Below are positions 14,853 to 23,293 of a DNA stretch of 33,790 nt, in pieces. The stretch spans positions 1-33,790 of the forward strand of contig NZ_JAGGOL010000069.1 of the NCBI RefSeq assembly GCF_018614525.1, given 5' to 3'. The DNA comes from Streptomyces sp. ISL-11. GTDB lineage: Bacteria > Actinomycetota > Actinomycetes > Streptomycetales > Streptomycetaceae. The notes below the pieces were generated by a model that saw nothing but the letters and a program-made list of their open reading frames with translations, did no database searches and was not told the DNA's origin. A program made the translations under genes and the position numbers. The number at the start of each line of letters is the position of its first letter. The first letter of the stretch is position 1.

Positions 14853-16298
14853 GTGCGGCAGGACAGCGACGGCCGGCCCGGGCCGGCGCGCGGAGGAGCG
14901 GCCACCCGCACCCGCGCGCACGGCCGGAGGCACCCGGCGCGGCCGGGCGTGGGCGCGGCCCCCGCCGACACCGGCGCGAGCCAGCGGCGACGAGCGGCCG
15001 TCCTGTCCGAGGACATCGCGCAACGGCTCGCCGACCCGCGCCAGGTCCGCGAATGGCTGCCCCACCACCGCCACCCCGCCCGCGCCCTCACCCTGGGCGA
15101 CGGCATGCCCGGCATCGCCCTGCTGCACCTCGAACGCGGCACCGCCGACGGCCACGCCCGGCACACCGCCCACCGCTGGCTGAGCGACGCCGCCGGCCTC
15201 GCCCGGACGACACCGGACGACGTGCTGGCCGAGGCCCCCGGCCTCTACCGGGGCGTCCCCGCGCTCTCCTTCGCCCTGACCCGCGCCGCCCTCGTCTCCG
15301 GACGCCCGCTCGCGGCCGCCGAACGGCTCGCCGGGCACGTCAGGACCCTCGCCCGCACCCTCGCCGGCCGGCAACGGCGCCGCCGCCCGCAGGACGGCGC
15401 GCGCGGGGACAACGGGACGTACGACGTCCTCTCCGGCCTCGCGGGCCTCGGCGCCCACCTCCTGGACCCCCGGGTGCGCGACTGCGACGCGCTCGCCGAG
15501 GTCCTCGCCGCGCTCACCGGGCTGACCGCGCCGCTGCGCCTCGACGGCCGTACGCTGCCGGGCTGGTGGACCGGCCGGGACCGCGGGGGCCCCGCCACGG
15601 CGGAACCGGGTACCGGCCACGCCGACCCCGGCATGGCACACGGCGCGTCCGGCCCGCTCGCCCTGCTCGCGCTGGCCTGGGAGGCCGGAGCGACCGTCCC
15701 CGGACAGGAACACGCCATCCGGACCCTCGCCGCGTGGCTGATGGCCGTACGGCGCCACGACGGCGAGGCCGTCCACTGGCCGAGCACCCTGACACCGGGG
15801 CCCGACGGGACCGTCGTCGCCGGCGAGTCCGCGCCCGGCCGCCCGTCCTGGTGCCACGGCACCGTCGGCATCGCCCGGGCCCTGTACCTGGCCGGACGCG
15901 CGCTGGACGTCCCCGAGTGGCGCGACACCGCCGTCACCGCCTGGCGGTCCGCCCTCGCCGGCGCCCGGCACACCTACGACGGGCCGGTGGCCGGCCGGCT
16001 CGCGGACGCGGGACTGTGCCACGGCTGGAGCGGCGTGCTCCAGGCGACCTGGCGCATGGCCGACGACACCCGGGACGCCGCCCTGCGCGCCCAGCTGCCC
16101 TGGCTGGCCGAACGCGTCCTGGACCTCGCCGACATCGACGACCCGTTCGGCCTGGTGCCGCCGCTCGCGCACGGCGGCCTCGCCGCCGACCCGGCCGGCT
16201 TCCTCACCGGCGCGGCGGGCGCCGCCCTGGCCCTGCGCACCTTCGCCACCGACACCGCCCCGGCCACGCACTGGGACCGTGCCCTCCTCCTGGCCTGA
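14853..16298 (+). CDS. LanC-like (lanthionine synthetase C-like) protein, 481 aa
   Basis: The LanC fold is shown by GMPGIALLHLERG, LYRGVPALSFAL, YDVLSGLAGLGAHLL, MAHGASGPLALLALAW, SWCHGTVGIARALYLAG and GLCHGWSGVLQATW. The zinc ligands are all present: Cys334 (WCHG), Cys389 and His390 (LCHG). Such enzymes catalyse Cys addition to dehydroamino acids in lanthipeptides. A GTG at 14760 opens the frame but has no ribosome binding site and adds a low-complexity Arg/Gly tail; the in-frame GTG at 14853 has AAAGGGG eight bases upstream and is preferred, although about 45 residues after it are still disordered. No LanB dehydratase, precursor peptide, protease or transporter is in the window, so this is an orphan LanC. 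It may work in trans or have another nucleophile-addition role. Confidence 0.87.
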   Translation: MRQDSDGRPGPARGGAATRTRAHGRRHPARPGVGAAPADTGASQRRRAAVLSEDIAQRLADPRQVREWLPHHRHPARALTLGDGMPGIALLHLERGTADGHARHTAHRWLSDAAGLARTTPDDVLAEAPGLYRGVPALSFALTRAALVSGRPLAAAERLAGHVRTLARTLAGRQRRRRPQDGARGDNGTYDVLSGLAGLGAHLLDPRVRDCDALAEVLAALTGLTAPLRLDGRTLPGWWTGRDRGGPATAEPGTGHADPGMAHGASGPLALLALAWEAGATVPGQEHAIRTLAAWLMAVRRHDGEAVHWPSTLTPGPDGTVVAGESAPGRPSWCHGTVGIARALYLAGRALDVPEWRDTAVTAWRSALAGARHTYDGPVAGRLADAGLCHGWSGVLQATWRMADDTRDAALRAQLPWLAERVLDLADIDDPFGLVPPLAHGGLAADPAGFLTGAAGAALALRTFATDTAPATHWDRALLLA

Positions 16299-16339
16299 GC
16301 GGGGTCAGCTTGACTTTTAACCTCAAGGGCTCTGCCCCC

Positions 16340-16500
16340 TCGCTCGGATCAAGCCCGTCGGTTTCCACAACGTCGGCTGTGGGTACGGCGAGAACAACCA
16401 GTTGATCCCCGGCTGGCCGTACTCGGTTGTGGCCGCGATGGAGACCGGTCCGCCGATTCGGTGCGTCCAACGACGCCCGTCGTGGTGCCGCCTGGGTGGG
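16340..16500 (+). pseudogene. Transposase fragment (DDE type) left in the LanC-DinB gap
   Basis: In the plus frame, about 16352-16470 translates to VGFHNVGCGYGENNQLIPG followed by WPYSVVAAMETG. The QLIPGWPYSVVAALE-like string is what I know from the N-terminal half of a widespread streptomycete DDE-type (IS701-like) transposase. There is no start, and the frame decays after PPIRCVQRRPSW. The bases just before (TGACTTTTAACC around 16310-16322) could be an element end. Only a short internal piece survives, directly after the LanC-like gene and before the convergent DinB gene. Confidence 0.6.
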
Positions 16501-16515
16501 ATCTGGCGGTCTGGC

Positions 16516-17007
16516 TCAAGTCCGGCGGGTGGCGCCGGTCTGCTCACGCAGGATGTCGCTGTGGCCGGCGTGGCGGGCGAATTCCTGGATCATGAGCAGG
16601 TAGATCCATCGCAGGCTGACGGTGCCGAAAGCAGGGTGTCCTCGGGTGGCGTCGAGGTCGATGTCGGCGGCGATCGTTCGTGCGCGGTTGCTGGCGCGCT
16701 CGAATTCGGCGATCACGTCGGCGACCGTTTCGTGGTCGCTGACCACGAAACTGGCCTCGCCCACCATCGCACCGTCGCATTCGGATTCCGGTAAACCCCC
16801 CAAGATGTGCTGGAACCACTTCCTTTCTGCGAACGCGGCGTGTTTGACCAGTCCGATCGACGTCGTCATGGACGGGACGAGACGGCGGCGGGACTCTGTT
16901 TCAGATAGGCCCCGCACCGTGTCGATCAGTTCGGCCCGGGTGTGGTCAAGCATGTATTCGAGCATCTGACGCTCGGGGCAGTCGGTGATACGAGTCGGGG
17001 TGTTCAT
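16516..17007 (-). CDS. DinB-family (DUF664) protein with a TTA codon, 163 aa
   Basis: Chosen start is the ATG at 17007 (MNTPTRITDCPERQMLEYMLDHTRAEL), preceded by AAAGGA about ten bases upstream; the frame opens earlier without support. The four-helix DinB-like fold is shown by ERQMLEYMLDHTRAELIDTVRGLSE, TSIGLVKHAAFAERKWFQHIL, SDHETVADVIAEFERASNRARTIAADIDLD and the ending LRWIYLLMIQEFARHAGHSDILREQ. Metal ligands are His in LVKHAAF and the pair His-x-x-His in EFARHAGHSD. Relatives are metal-dependent thiol transferases and uncharacterised DUF664 proteins. A TTA leucine codon lies at 16792-16794 (GGLPES), so translation should depend on the bldA tRNA. GC is visibly lower than in neighbours and both flanks carry mobile-element debris, suggesting acquisition. 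Confidence 0.85.
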   Translation of the reverse strand: MNTPTRITDCPERQMLEYMLDHTRAELIDTVRGLSETESRRRLVPSMTTSIGLVKHAAFAERKWFQHILGGLPESECDGAMVGEASFVVSDHETVADVIAEFERASNRARTIAADIDLDATRGHPAFGTVSLRWIYLLMIQEFARHAGHSDILREQTGATRRT

Positions 17008-17469
17008 GTCGTGTGTTTCCTTTCGTGGACAGCGTGGGAGTTCACGGTTCCGGTCGATTGGACTGTCGGTTTCCGGCCGAACGGCCGCATCGAGGCGATG
17101 TTGCACAGCTTCGGTGTGGCGGGCGATGACGCCGGACCCAGCGAGCCAACCAGTAGGCGGCGATGACCTCGCTTGCTTGCGGGCGAGTGAGCCGCGTCGA
17201 TCGGTTCGGTGTCGAACGCGAATCGGTTGCCGACCGGGATTCCTGGCCGAGAGGAATGTTGTCGACGACCGGCATCTGGGCCACCGAGACGACGAGACCG
17301 GCTTCTCTCCGAACTTTGCGTCCGGGCTGCCGCAGAGGTCCCGCTGGACTCAACGCTACTTCGCCAGACGACACGAGTCCATCCCGGTAGCCCGACCCCA
17401 TCCACGGTCGATAATGACAATGAGCGAGCCTGATCGGATCACGCTGCCCGCACCACGCACCGCTGACGC
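17008..17469. other. Degenerate stretch without a supported gene
   Basis: About 460 bases of lower GC with short frames on both strands, none with a ribosome binding site or recognisable domain. Some minus-strand pieces look protein-like (ASEVIAAYWLA, then in another frame GSGVIARHTEAVQHRLDAAV at 17030-17180), as if a coding sequence had decayed by frameshifts, but I cannot identify it. The region lies between the DinB gene and the integrase remnant. Confidence 0.4.
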
Positions 17470-17482
17470 GGCTGACACTCCG

Positions 17483-17918
17483 TCAATTGCAGGAGCAGTC
17501 GTGGGTGTGCGCTGCGGCAGTCTTAAGGCGGACGATCTGGGCGTCACGGGGATCTGGACGGTCGCCACGTTGTTGGAGGGCTTGCAGGCGTCGTTCGAAT
17601 TCGACGCGGAGGCAGGCGTAGGGCCGGGTGCCGTAAAAGGCGGTGCGATCGGCACCCGCCTCGGCGGCGAGAGTCCGCCAGTGCGAGGTGTGTGACCTCC
17701 AGCAGCTCCTCCAGCCGCATGCCGGTGTGCCGGAGCGTCTCGATGATGGCCCAGACCCGGAACGCCTCGTCCTCGTCGCGGGTGACGTCGAACTGCTCCG
17801 CCGTGGCCGTGTCCTCGATCAGCACCATCTCCGGCCGGTACTGAAAGCGTCTCTTGGTTCGGTCCTCCCGCGGCTGATGCGGCGATATCGCCGGCAAGGC
17901 CCGGACTCCGGTCAGCAC
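17483..17918 (-). pseudogene. Integrase fragment fused to a DUF6262-like fragment
   Basis: On the minus strand, 17918-17668 encodes a tyrosine-recombinase core piece: RTKRRFQYRPEM...DEDEAFRVWAIIETLRHTGMRLEELLEVTHLAL, where RHTGMRLEELLEVTH is box I with the catalytic Arg. Within a few bases the sense switches to the next frame, TLAAEAGADRTAFYG, then RPYACLRVEFERRLQALQQR and GDRPDPRDAQIVRLK, ending at a TGA at 17483. This second part looks like the winged-helix-plus-coil protein (DUF6262, TnpC-like) that follows the integrase genes in Tn554-type elements of actinobacteria. The internal junction near 17665 shows that the end of the integrase and the start of the next gene were deleted. The pieces are relics. 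Confidence 0.6.
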
Positions 17919-18148
17919 AGCGGTCCGGGTTTGGCGGGGAACGGGCCCCGTGGCGTGTGCCGCCCGGGGGAGCCCATGGCCGCGTTACTTCGGGCCGGAA
18001 CGCTCACGGCCGGCAGCTGCGGCAATGACTGAACCTCGCTCTCGGCGCGAGAGCGTGATCCGCACGTCCTCGCCGGTCGAACCGGCCCCCGAAGCCGCGC
18101 CCCCGCACCGGTTACCCTGATGCTTTTGCGCTGGGAGGCATGGGGCAG

Positions 18149-20896
18149 ATGGAATTCCGGTTGCTCGGAGCGGTGTCGGTCGTCACGGAGGCCGGCGTGC
18201 TGCCGCTCGGGCCCGCCAAGCGGCGCAGTCTGCTGGCCGCCCTGCTGCTGCGCCCCAATTACCCGGTGCTGGTCGATCAGCTGACGGCCGCTCTGTGGGA
18301 ACAGGAACCGCCGCCGAGCGCCCGCGGCGTCGTTCAGGGCCATGTGTCGCGGCTGCGGACCCTGCTGATCGGTGCCGACGCCGGCGCGTACGGCGTCGAG
18401 TTGGTCACCCAGGGCGCGGCGTACGTCCTGCGGATGCCGCGAGCCCGGCTCGACGCCCACCGCTTCGAGGAACTGGTGGCCCTGGCCCGTGGCCGGCGCG
18501 GCCCGGCCGAGGCCGTGGCGATGTACCGGGAGGCGCTGTCGCTGTGGCAGGGGCCCGCGCTGGCCGACGTCTGTCCGAGCCCACCGCTCCGGGCCGCCGC
18601 GCACGCGCTGGAGGAGCTCCGGCTGGCTTCCGTGGAACAACTGGCCGCAGCTCACGCCCAGTTGGGCGAATACGCCCAGGCCGCCGCCGTCCTGCACCCC
18701 GAGGCGGTCGCCCACCCGCTGCGGGAATCGCTGTGCGCCGCCCTCATGACGGCACTTCACCGGGCGGGCCGTCGGCCGGAGGCACTCGACTGGTTCCACC
18801 GCACCCGGCGCCTGCTCGCCGACGAACTGGGGATCGACCCGGGCCGCGAGCTGACGGATGCCTACGCGGTGGCCCTGCACGCGGAGGCCGACGGCGCGGT
18901 GGTCGGGACAGCGCCCCTGTCCCGGCGCGCCACGGCGCACGCCACGCCTCTCCCGCCCGTCACCTCGACCGCCTCCCACACCGACGTGGCCGACCTGCTG
19001 CCGCGCCCCCCGCGCGGCTTCCACGGGCGGGAGCAGGAGCTCCTCGCCCTGTCCCGGGCCGCCGAGGGCGAGGCGCCCGTCTGCCTGGTCACCGGGCCCG
19101 CAGGGGTCGGGAAGACCGCACTGGTGGTGCAGTGGGCCCACCGCGAGCGCGCCGCTTTCCCCGGCGGCCGGCTCTACGCCGACCTGCGCGGCTTCGGCGA
19201 TACGGGCGAGCCGACCCTCGCCGAGGTACTGCGCGAGTTCCTGCCGGCCCTGGGGGTCACGCCGAGCCGGATGCCGGAGTCCGCGAACGGCGCGGCCGCG
19301 CTGTTCAGATCGCTCGCCGCCGACCGGGAGCTCCTCGTCGTACTGGACAACGCGCGCGACTCCGAGCAGGTCAGACCGCTCCTGCCGGGCGGTCCCCGTT
19401 GCGTCACCGTCGTGACCAGCCGGAACCGGATGTCCGGGCTGATCGTCACCGACGCCGCCCGGCCCGTTCCCGTGGACGTCCTCACGCCCGAGGACGGCAC
19501 GGCACTTCTCGCCGGGGTGCTCGGCGAGGAACGGGTGCGCGCGGAGCCGGTGGCCGCGCGACGGCTGGCCGAGCTGTGCGGAGGACTGCCCCTCGCGCTG
19601 CGGGTGGCGGCCGCCAGGCTGGCGGACCGGCCGGACCGTACGGTGAGCGCGATGAACGCCGACATGCTCGACTCGACCCGTCGGCTGAACCTGCTGGACA
19701 TCGAGGACACCGGCATACGCGTGGCCCTGCGACTGACCGTTCGGCAGCTCCCCGAGCACGTCGTCCGGCACTTCGCCTGCCTCGGCCGCCACCCCGGTAC
19801 GCACTTCGACCGGTACGCGACGGCAGCCCTGACACAAACGGACCCGGTCACAGCGGAGGCCACGCTGGAACGACTGGTCGCCTCGCACCTCGTCACGGAA
19901 ACCGCGCCAGGACGCTGGACCCTGCACGATCTCGTACGGCTCTACGCGCGTGGCCTGGACGCCGGGCCCGATGCCCTCACCCGCGTGCTCGACCACTACA
20001 TCGCCACCGCCCTCGCAGCGGTGAGCGTGGCCGAACCCGGCAACGAGACCTGCGTCCCGCTGCCGCCGGACTTCCACGCGCCCACGGCCGTCAGGACGTT
20101 CACGGCCCGGGACGACGCCATGGCCTGGTACACGGCCGAGCGGGACGACCTCATGCTGGCGGCGGCCGCCGCGAACACGGCCCATCTGCACAGCAGGACC
20201 TGGCGGCTCGTCATGCTGTTGTGGCCACTCATGGCGCGGTGGGTACTGGACGACTGGATCCCCCTCCTGGAGATCGCGCTGAAGGCGGCACGCGCCGAGG
20301 CCGATCCGGCCGCCGAGTCGCGGGTGCGGGCCCTGCTCGGCTGGGTACTGACCGAGGAGGGGCGCAGCGACGAGGCGCTGACGTGTGCGGAGCCCGCCCC
20401 CGCGCTCTCCGCTCGGGCAGGCGACCTGCGCGGCGAGGCGACCGCCCTGGTCGTCCTGTCCTGGGCGCAGTCCGCGCTGGGAAACCCCGACGAGGCCGCG
20501 GAGGGATGTGCGCGGGCGGTGGAACTGGCCCGCATGGCCGACGACCGGTACACCGAACGACTGGCCCTGTACCACCTCGCCCGCTACCGGCTGGACAGCG
20601 GGCAATGGCAGTCGGCCCTCGACACGGCGACCGAGGCTCTCACCTTCGAGGACCTCCCCGGCACCGTGGTCGCGTCCCGGGTGCTGCTGCTTACGACCAC
20701 GGGAGAGGCGCTGCTGGGGCTCGGGGACGAGACCGAGGCCATCCGGCGGCTCGGCATGGCCGCCCGGGAGGCGGAGACCTCCGGCTACGACGACGGGGCG
20801 GTACGGGCGCTCGGCGTACTGCTGCGGGTATCGGCGGACGCGGGGCTCCGCGCTCGGTACGACGCGGCGCTCGCGCGACTCACGACGCGGACGTGA
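18149..20896 (+). CDS. SARP/AfsR-type regulator with NB-ARC and TPR domains, 915 aa
   Basis: The preferred ATG at 18149 (MEFRLLGAVSVV) has GGGAGG ten bases upstream; an ATG at 18140 is too close to it. Residues 1-95 are an OmpR-type winged helix (LGPAKRRSLLAALLLRPN...ARGVVQGHVSRLR), 95-245 the bacterial transcriptional activation domain ending LADELGIDPGRELTDAYAVAL. An AP-ATPase/NB-ARC domain follows: P-loop GPAGVGKTALVVQW near 313-326, Walker B LLVVLDNARDSEQVRPLLPG, GLPLALRVAAARL. From about 600 onward are TPR-like helices. This is the AfsR architecture, a pleiotropic activator of antibiotic or morphological genes, possibly responsive to a kinase or nucleotide. It precedes a convergent SpoIIE phosphatase and has an intrinsic terminator. 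No biosynthetic core enzymes adjoin, so its target is not evident. Confidence 0.93.
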   Translation: MEFRLLGAVSVVTEAGVLPLGPAKRRSLLAALLLRPNYPVLVDQLTAALWEQEPPPSARGVVQGHVSRLRTLLIGADAGAYGVELVTQGAAYVLRMPRARLDAHRFEELVALARGRRGPAEAVAMYREALSLWQGPALADVCPSPPLRAAAHALEELRLASVEQLAAAHAQLGEYAQAAAVLHPEAVAHPLRESLCAALMTALHRAGRRPEALDWFHRTRRLLADELGIDPGRELTDAYAVALHAEADGAVVGTAPLSRRATAHATPLPPVTSTASHTDVADLLPRPPRGFHGREQELLALSRAAEGEAPVCLVTGPAGVGKTALVVQWAHRERAAFPGGRLYADLRGFGDTGEPTLAEVLREFLPALGVTPSRMPESANGAAALFRSLAADRELLVVLDNARDSEQVRPLLPGGPRCVTVVTSRNRMSGLIVTDAARPVPVDVLTPEDGTALLAGVLGEERVRAEPVAARRLAELCGGLPLALRVAAARLADRPDRTVSAMNADMLDSTRRLNLLDIEDTGIRVALRLTVRQLPEHVVRHFACLGRHPGTHFDRYATAALTQTDPVTAEATLERLVASHLVTETAPGRWTLHDLVRLYARGLDAGPDALTRVLDHYIATALAAVSVAEPGNETCVPLPPDFHAPTAVRTFTARDDAMAWYTAERDDLMLAAAAANTAHLHSRTWRLVMLLWPLMARWVLDDWIPLLEIALKAARAEADPAAESRVRALLGWVLTEEGRSDEALTCAEPAPALSARAGDLRGEATALVVLSWAQSALGNPDEAAEGCARAVELARMADDRYTERLALYHLARYRLDSGQWQSALDTATEALTFEDLPGTVVASRVLLLTTTGEALLGLGDETEAIRRLGMAAREAETSGYDDGAVRALGVLLRVSADAGLRARYDAALARLTTRT

Positions 20897-20899
20897 TCC

Positions 20900-20916
20900 G
20901 CCCCGGCGGGGCTTTT
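20900..20916 (+). terminator. Intrinsic terminator after the SARP/AfsR gene
   Basis: GCCCC-GGC-GGGGC followed directly by TTTT, starting two bases after the TGA region of the regulator gene. A short but classical stem with a T-run, rare in this window. Confidence 0.7.
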
Positions 20917-21005
20917 CCCGCCCGTAGCCGGTGTTCCCGGCGGACCGCCGCCGGCGCACCCTCGCCACCCACGGGGACCGCGCCCTCCTGCCGGCCCGAG
21001 CCGGG

Positions 21006-22100
21006 TCAGTGCTCCCGGCGGACCGCCAGCAGCGCCGCGTCGTCGGAGAGTTCACCGCCCGCGTACGCCAGCAGGTCGGCCACGACCTGGTCCAGCAGCG
21101 CGCCGGGAGCCGTCTCCGTCATCGCCGCCAGCCGCTCGGACAGCGGATAGAACTCTCCCGCCGCGTCCCGCGCCTCGGTCACCCCGTCGGTGTACAGCAG
21201 CAGGAGGTCGCCCCGCTCGAAGGCGAAGGCGCGCCGGTGGTAGGTGCCGCCCGTCAGTTCCAGCAGCGCCAGCGGTGGCTCCGGGACGGGCGACGCCACC
21301 TCGGTCACCCGGCCGTCGTGCCGCACCAGCGGCGGCAGGTGACCGCAGTTGACCATCTCGGCCGGGCCGCCGGACGCCGGCACCCCGATCAGGACGGCGG
21401 TCACGAACTCCTCCCGCGGCCGGCGCCGGAGCATGGCCGCGTCGAGCCGGCCGGCCACCACGGCCAGGTCGGCCTCGACCTGGGCGGCCTCCCGGAACGT
21501 ACCCAGCACGTCGGCCGCCGTCTCGATGGCCGCCAGGCCCTTGCCCCGCACATCACCCACCAGCAGCCGCGTCCCGAACGGGGTGGCCAGCGCCTCGTAC
21601 AGGTCACCGCCCACCCGTGCCTCCGCCGCCGCGGCCAGATACCGCACCGCCGTCCGCAGCCCGTCGCACTTCTCCGGCGGCGGGCGCAGCAGCGTCGCCT
21701 GCGCCGCCTCGGCCACGGAGCGGGACTGCAGCAGCTCCCGCTCCCGCGTCGCGACCAGCACGACGCTGGCGGTGCAGATGCAGGTGACGGCCAGCACCGT
21801 CAAGCCCGACGTCAGATGGACCGCGAGCGGGACCCCGGTGTCGGACAGCGCCAGCAGCGGGACGATCACCAAGGTGGCGGCCAGCCCGGCCGCCAGCGGG
21901 ACGCGCGCCCGCCGGGTGCCGATGCCGGCGAGCACCGGCGCGGTCGCGAGCACGGGCGACAGCGTCGTCTCCGGGTCCGACGCGATGTCCGCGACGACGG
22001 CGAGCACCAGCAGCGCGTACGCGGCCACGACGAGCCGGAACGCGAGACGGGGGAGACGGGGTGCCTTGGCCGGGCCGTTCCCGACGAGGTCGTACGACAT
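21006..22100 (-). CDS. Membrane-anchored PP2C/SpoIIE-type phosphatase, 364 aa
   Basis: Start chosen at ATG 22100 (MSYDLVGNGPAKAPRLPRLAFRL); an earlier ATG at 22121 would add a TTA codon and lacks a better ribosome site, and 22166 is unsupported. Four membrane helices span residues about 20-135 (LVVAAYALLVLAVVADIA, LATAPVLAGIG, VPLAAGLAATLVIVPLLAL, SGLTVLAVTCICTASVVLVA). A short coil (ERELLQSRSVAEAAQATLLRPPPE) leads to the catalytic domain: AAAEARVGGDLYEA, VGDVRGKGLAAIETAADVLGTFRE, VNCGHLPPLV, LLLYTDGVTEARD and ELSDDAALLAVRR. The Asp residues in GGDLY, GDVRGKG, TDGVTEARD and SDDAALL supply Mn/Mg ligands. Family members dephosphorylate anti-anti-sigma factors; no STAS or kinase partner adjoins. 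It is transcribed away from the lipase gene. Confidence 0.9.
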   Translation of the reverse strand: MSYDLVGNGPAKAPRLPRLAFRLVVAAYALLVLAVVADIASDPETTLSPVLATAPVLAGIGTRRARVPLAAGLAATLVIVPLLALSDTGVPLAVHLTSGLTVLAVTCICTASVVLVATRERELLQSRSVAEAAQATLLRPPPEKCDGLRTAVRYLAAAAEARVGGDLYEALATPFGTRLLVGDVRGKGLAAIETAADVLGTFREAAQVEADLAVVAGRLDAAMLRRRPREEFVTAVLIGVPASGGPAEMVNCGHLPPLVRHDGRVTEVASPVPEPPLALLELTGGTYHRRAFAFERGDLLLLYTDGVTEARDAAGEFYPLSERLAAMTETAPGALLDQVVADLLAYAGGELSDDAALLAVRREH

Positions 22101-22305
22101 GATTGCCGCCCACCATAAGGACATCCGGCCGGTGCGCCGCCGCGACAGGGCCCGCAGCGCGCGCACCCCGGGCCTCCGCGTGGCCCGAACGGGTGACGCC
22201 GTGGCAGGTCTCCCAGGGAGCGCGGCCGGCAGCGGATATCACGGGGGCGAGTGCCGCCCCCCGCGGCTTCCCCCGAGACCCAGCTGCGAGACGAGGAGTC
22301 CACCG

Positions 22306-23127
22306 GTGACCACCGTTCCGGCGATCGACCATCGCGCCACCGGCTACAGCCCGGCCCACGCCTACTGGCTGGCCCGTGCGGCGGACCTCGCGTACAAGGA
22401 CGAGAGCACCATCGCGGCGGAGGTCGGACGGTGGGGTTTCGGCCGGGTGCGGCACCATCGCACGACGTTCCGGCCGCCGTTCCCCCTGGAGGACACCCAG
22501 GCGTACACGATGGCCGGCGACCACATGATCATCACCGCGTTCCGGGGCACGGAGCCCGCGCAGATCCGCGACTGGCTCTCGGACGCCACCACCCCGCCCT
22601 GGCCCGGCCCCGCGAACAAGGGCTTCGTCCACTACGGCTTCGGCGAGGCCCTGGAATCGGTCTTCCCCGAGGTGAAGAAGACCCTCGCGGAGTTCCGCGA
22701 CAACGGTCAGACGGTGTGGTTCACCGGCCACAGCCTCGGCGGCGCCCTGGCGATGCTGGCCGGCGCCCGGCTGTACTTCGAGGACCCTAACCTGCTCGCC
22801 GACGGCGTCTACACCTTCGGCCAGCCCCGCACCTGCGACCTCACCCTGGCCGGGGCATGCGACAAGGCGTTCACCCGGCGCACCTACCGCTTCGTCAACA
22901 ACAACGACATCGTCGCCCAGCTGCCGCCCGAGCCGGTCTACCACCACGTCCAGACGCTCCGGTACATCGACTCCGGCGGCAAGGTCCACGACTCCATGCC
23001 GCTCCTGGGCGGCCTGGCCGACCGCGCCAAGGGCCTGACCGCCGACGCCTTCGCGCCCGCGAGCGACGCCGTGCGGGACCACTCGATGAAGAAGTACCTC
23101 GCCGCCCTGGAGAAGAACCTCTCCTGA
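22306..23127 (+). CDS. Class 3 lipase family protein, cytosolic, 273 aa
   Basis: Starts at GTG 22306 with GAGGAG seven bases upstream (MTTVPAIDHRATGYSPAHAYWLARAADLAY). The fold is Lipase_3: MIITAFRGTEPAQIRDWLSDA, HYGFGEALESVFPEVKKTL, then the nucleophile elbow GHSLGGALAMLAGARL with Ser143, the strand VYTFGQPRTCD and the acid in FVNNNDIVAQLPPEP; the catalytic His is most likely in GGKVHDSMPLLGG. There is no signal peptide, so unlike fungal relatives it works in the cytosol or on the inner membrane. It ends seven bases before the convergent small gene at 23134 and is transcribed divergently from the SpoIIE phosphatase. Substrate unknown. Confidence 0.9.
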   Translation: MTTVPAIDHRATGYSPAHAYWLARAADLAYKDESTIAAEVGRWGFGRVRHHRTTFRPPFPLEDTQAYTMAGDHMIITAFRGTEPAQIRDWLSDATTPPWPGPANKGFVHYGFGEALESVFPEVKKTLAEFRDNGQTVWFTGHSLGGALAMLAGARLYFEDPNLLADGVYTFGQPRTCDLTLAGACDKAFTRRTYRFVNNNDIVAQLPPEPVYHHVQTLRYIDSGGKVHDSMPLLGGLADRAKGLTADAFAPASDAVRDHSMKKYLAALEKNLS

Positions 23128-23133
23128 CGGATC

Positions 23134-23262
23134 TCAGACGAAATACGTCGTCGCCTTCGGGGCCCAGCGGCGGCTCAGAGGGTCCCGGACGCGGCGGGCG
23201 CACCAGCCCCACGGCGTCATGGCCAGGTAGTAGACGGCGGCGATCAGTGTTCTTCGCGGCAC
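23134..23262 (-). CDS. 42-aa companion protein of the carbamoyltransferase
   Basis: A small gene with GTG start at 23262 and a very good ribosome site (GGGAGG, nine-base spacing). The product reads VPRRTLIAAVYYLAMTPWGW, then CARRVRDPLSRRW and APKATTYFV: one short hydrophobic segment, a twin-Trp turn and a basic tail. It follows the carbamoyltransferase by 31 bases on the same strand. Small proteins with this TPxGxxxRxxRDPLxRRW pattern are, as far as I remember, repeatedly found next to NodU/CmcH-type carbamoyltransferases (compare the SxtJ/DUF5989 kind). Function unknown; probably a membrane-associated accessory. Confidence 0.75.
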   Translation of the reverse strand: MPRRTLIAAVYYLAMTPWGWCARRVRDPLSRRWAPKATTYFV

Positions 23263-23293
23263 GGCAGAGCACCTCCCGGGTCGGTTTCGTCCG

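Noticed and set aside
16985..17695. A plus-strand 236-codon frame across the mobile debris
   Set aside because: No ribosome binding site or domain, and it runs opposite the integrase/DUF6262 relic.
17912..21055. A 1047-codon minus-strand open frame opposite the SARP/AfsR gene
   Set aside because: It is the shadow of the plus-strand regulator: Arg/Gly/Gln-rich, no domain, and no start signals. Other long frames opposite or beside real genes (for example 26729-30544 frame 2, 8361-9467 minus) have the same nature.
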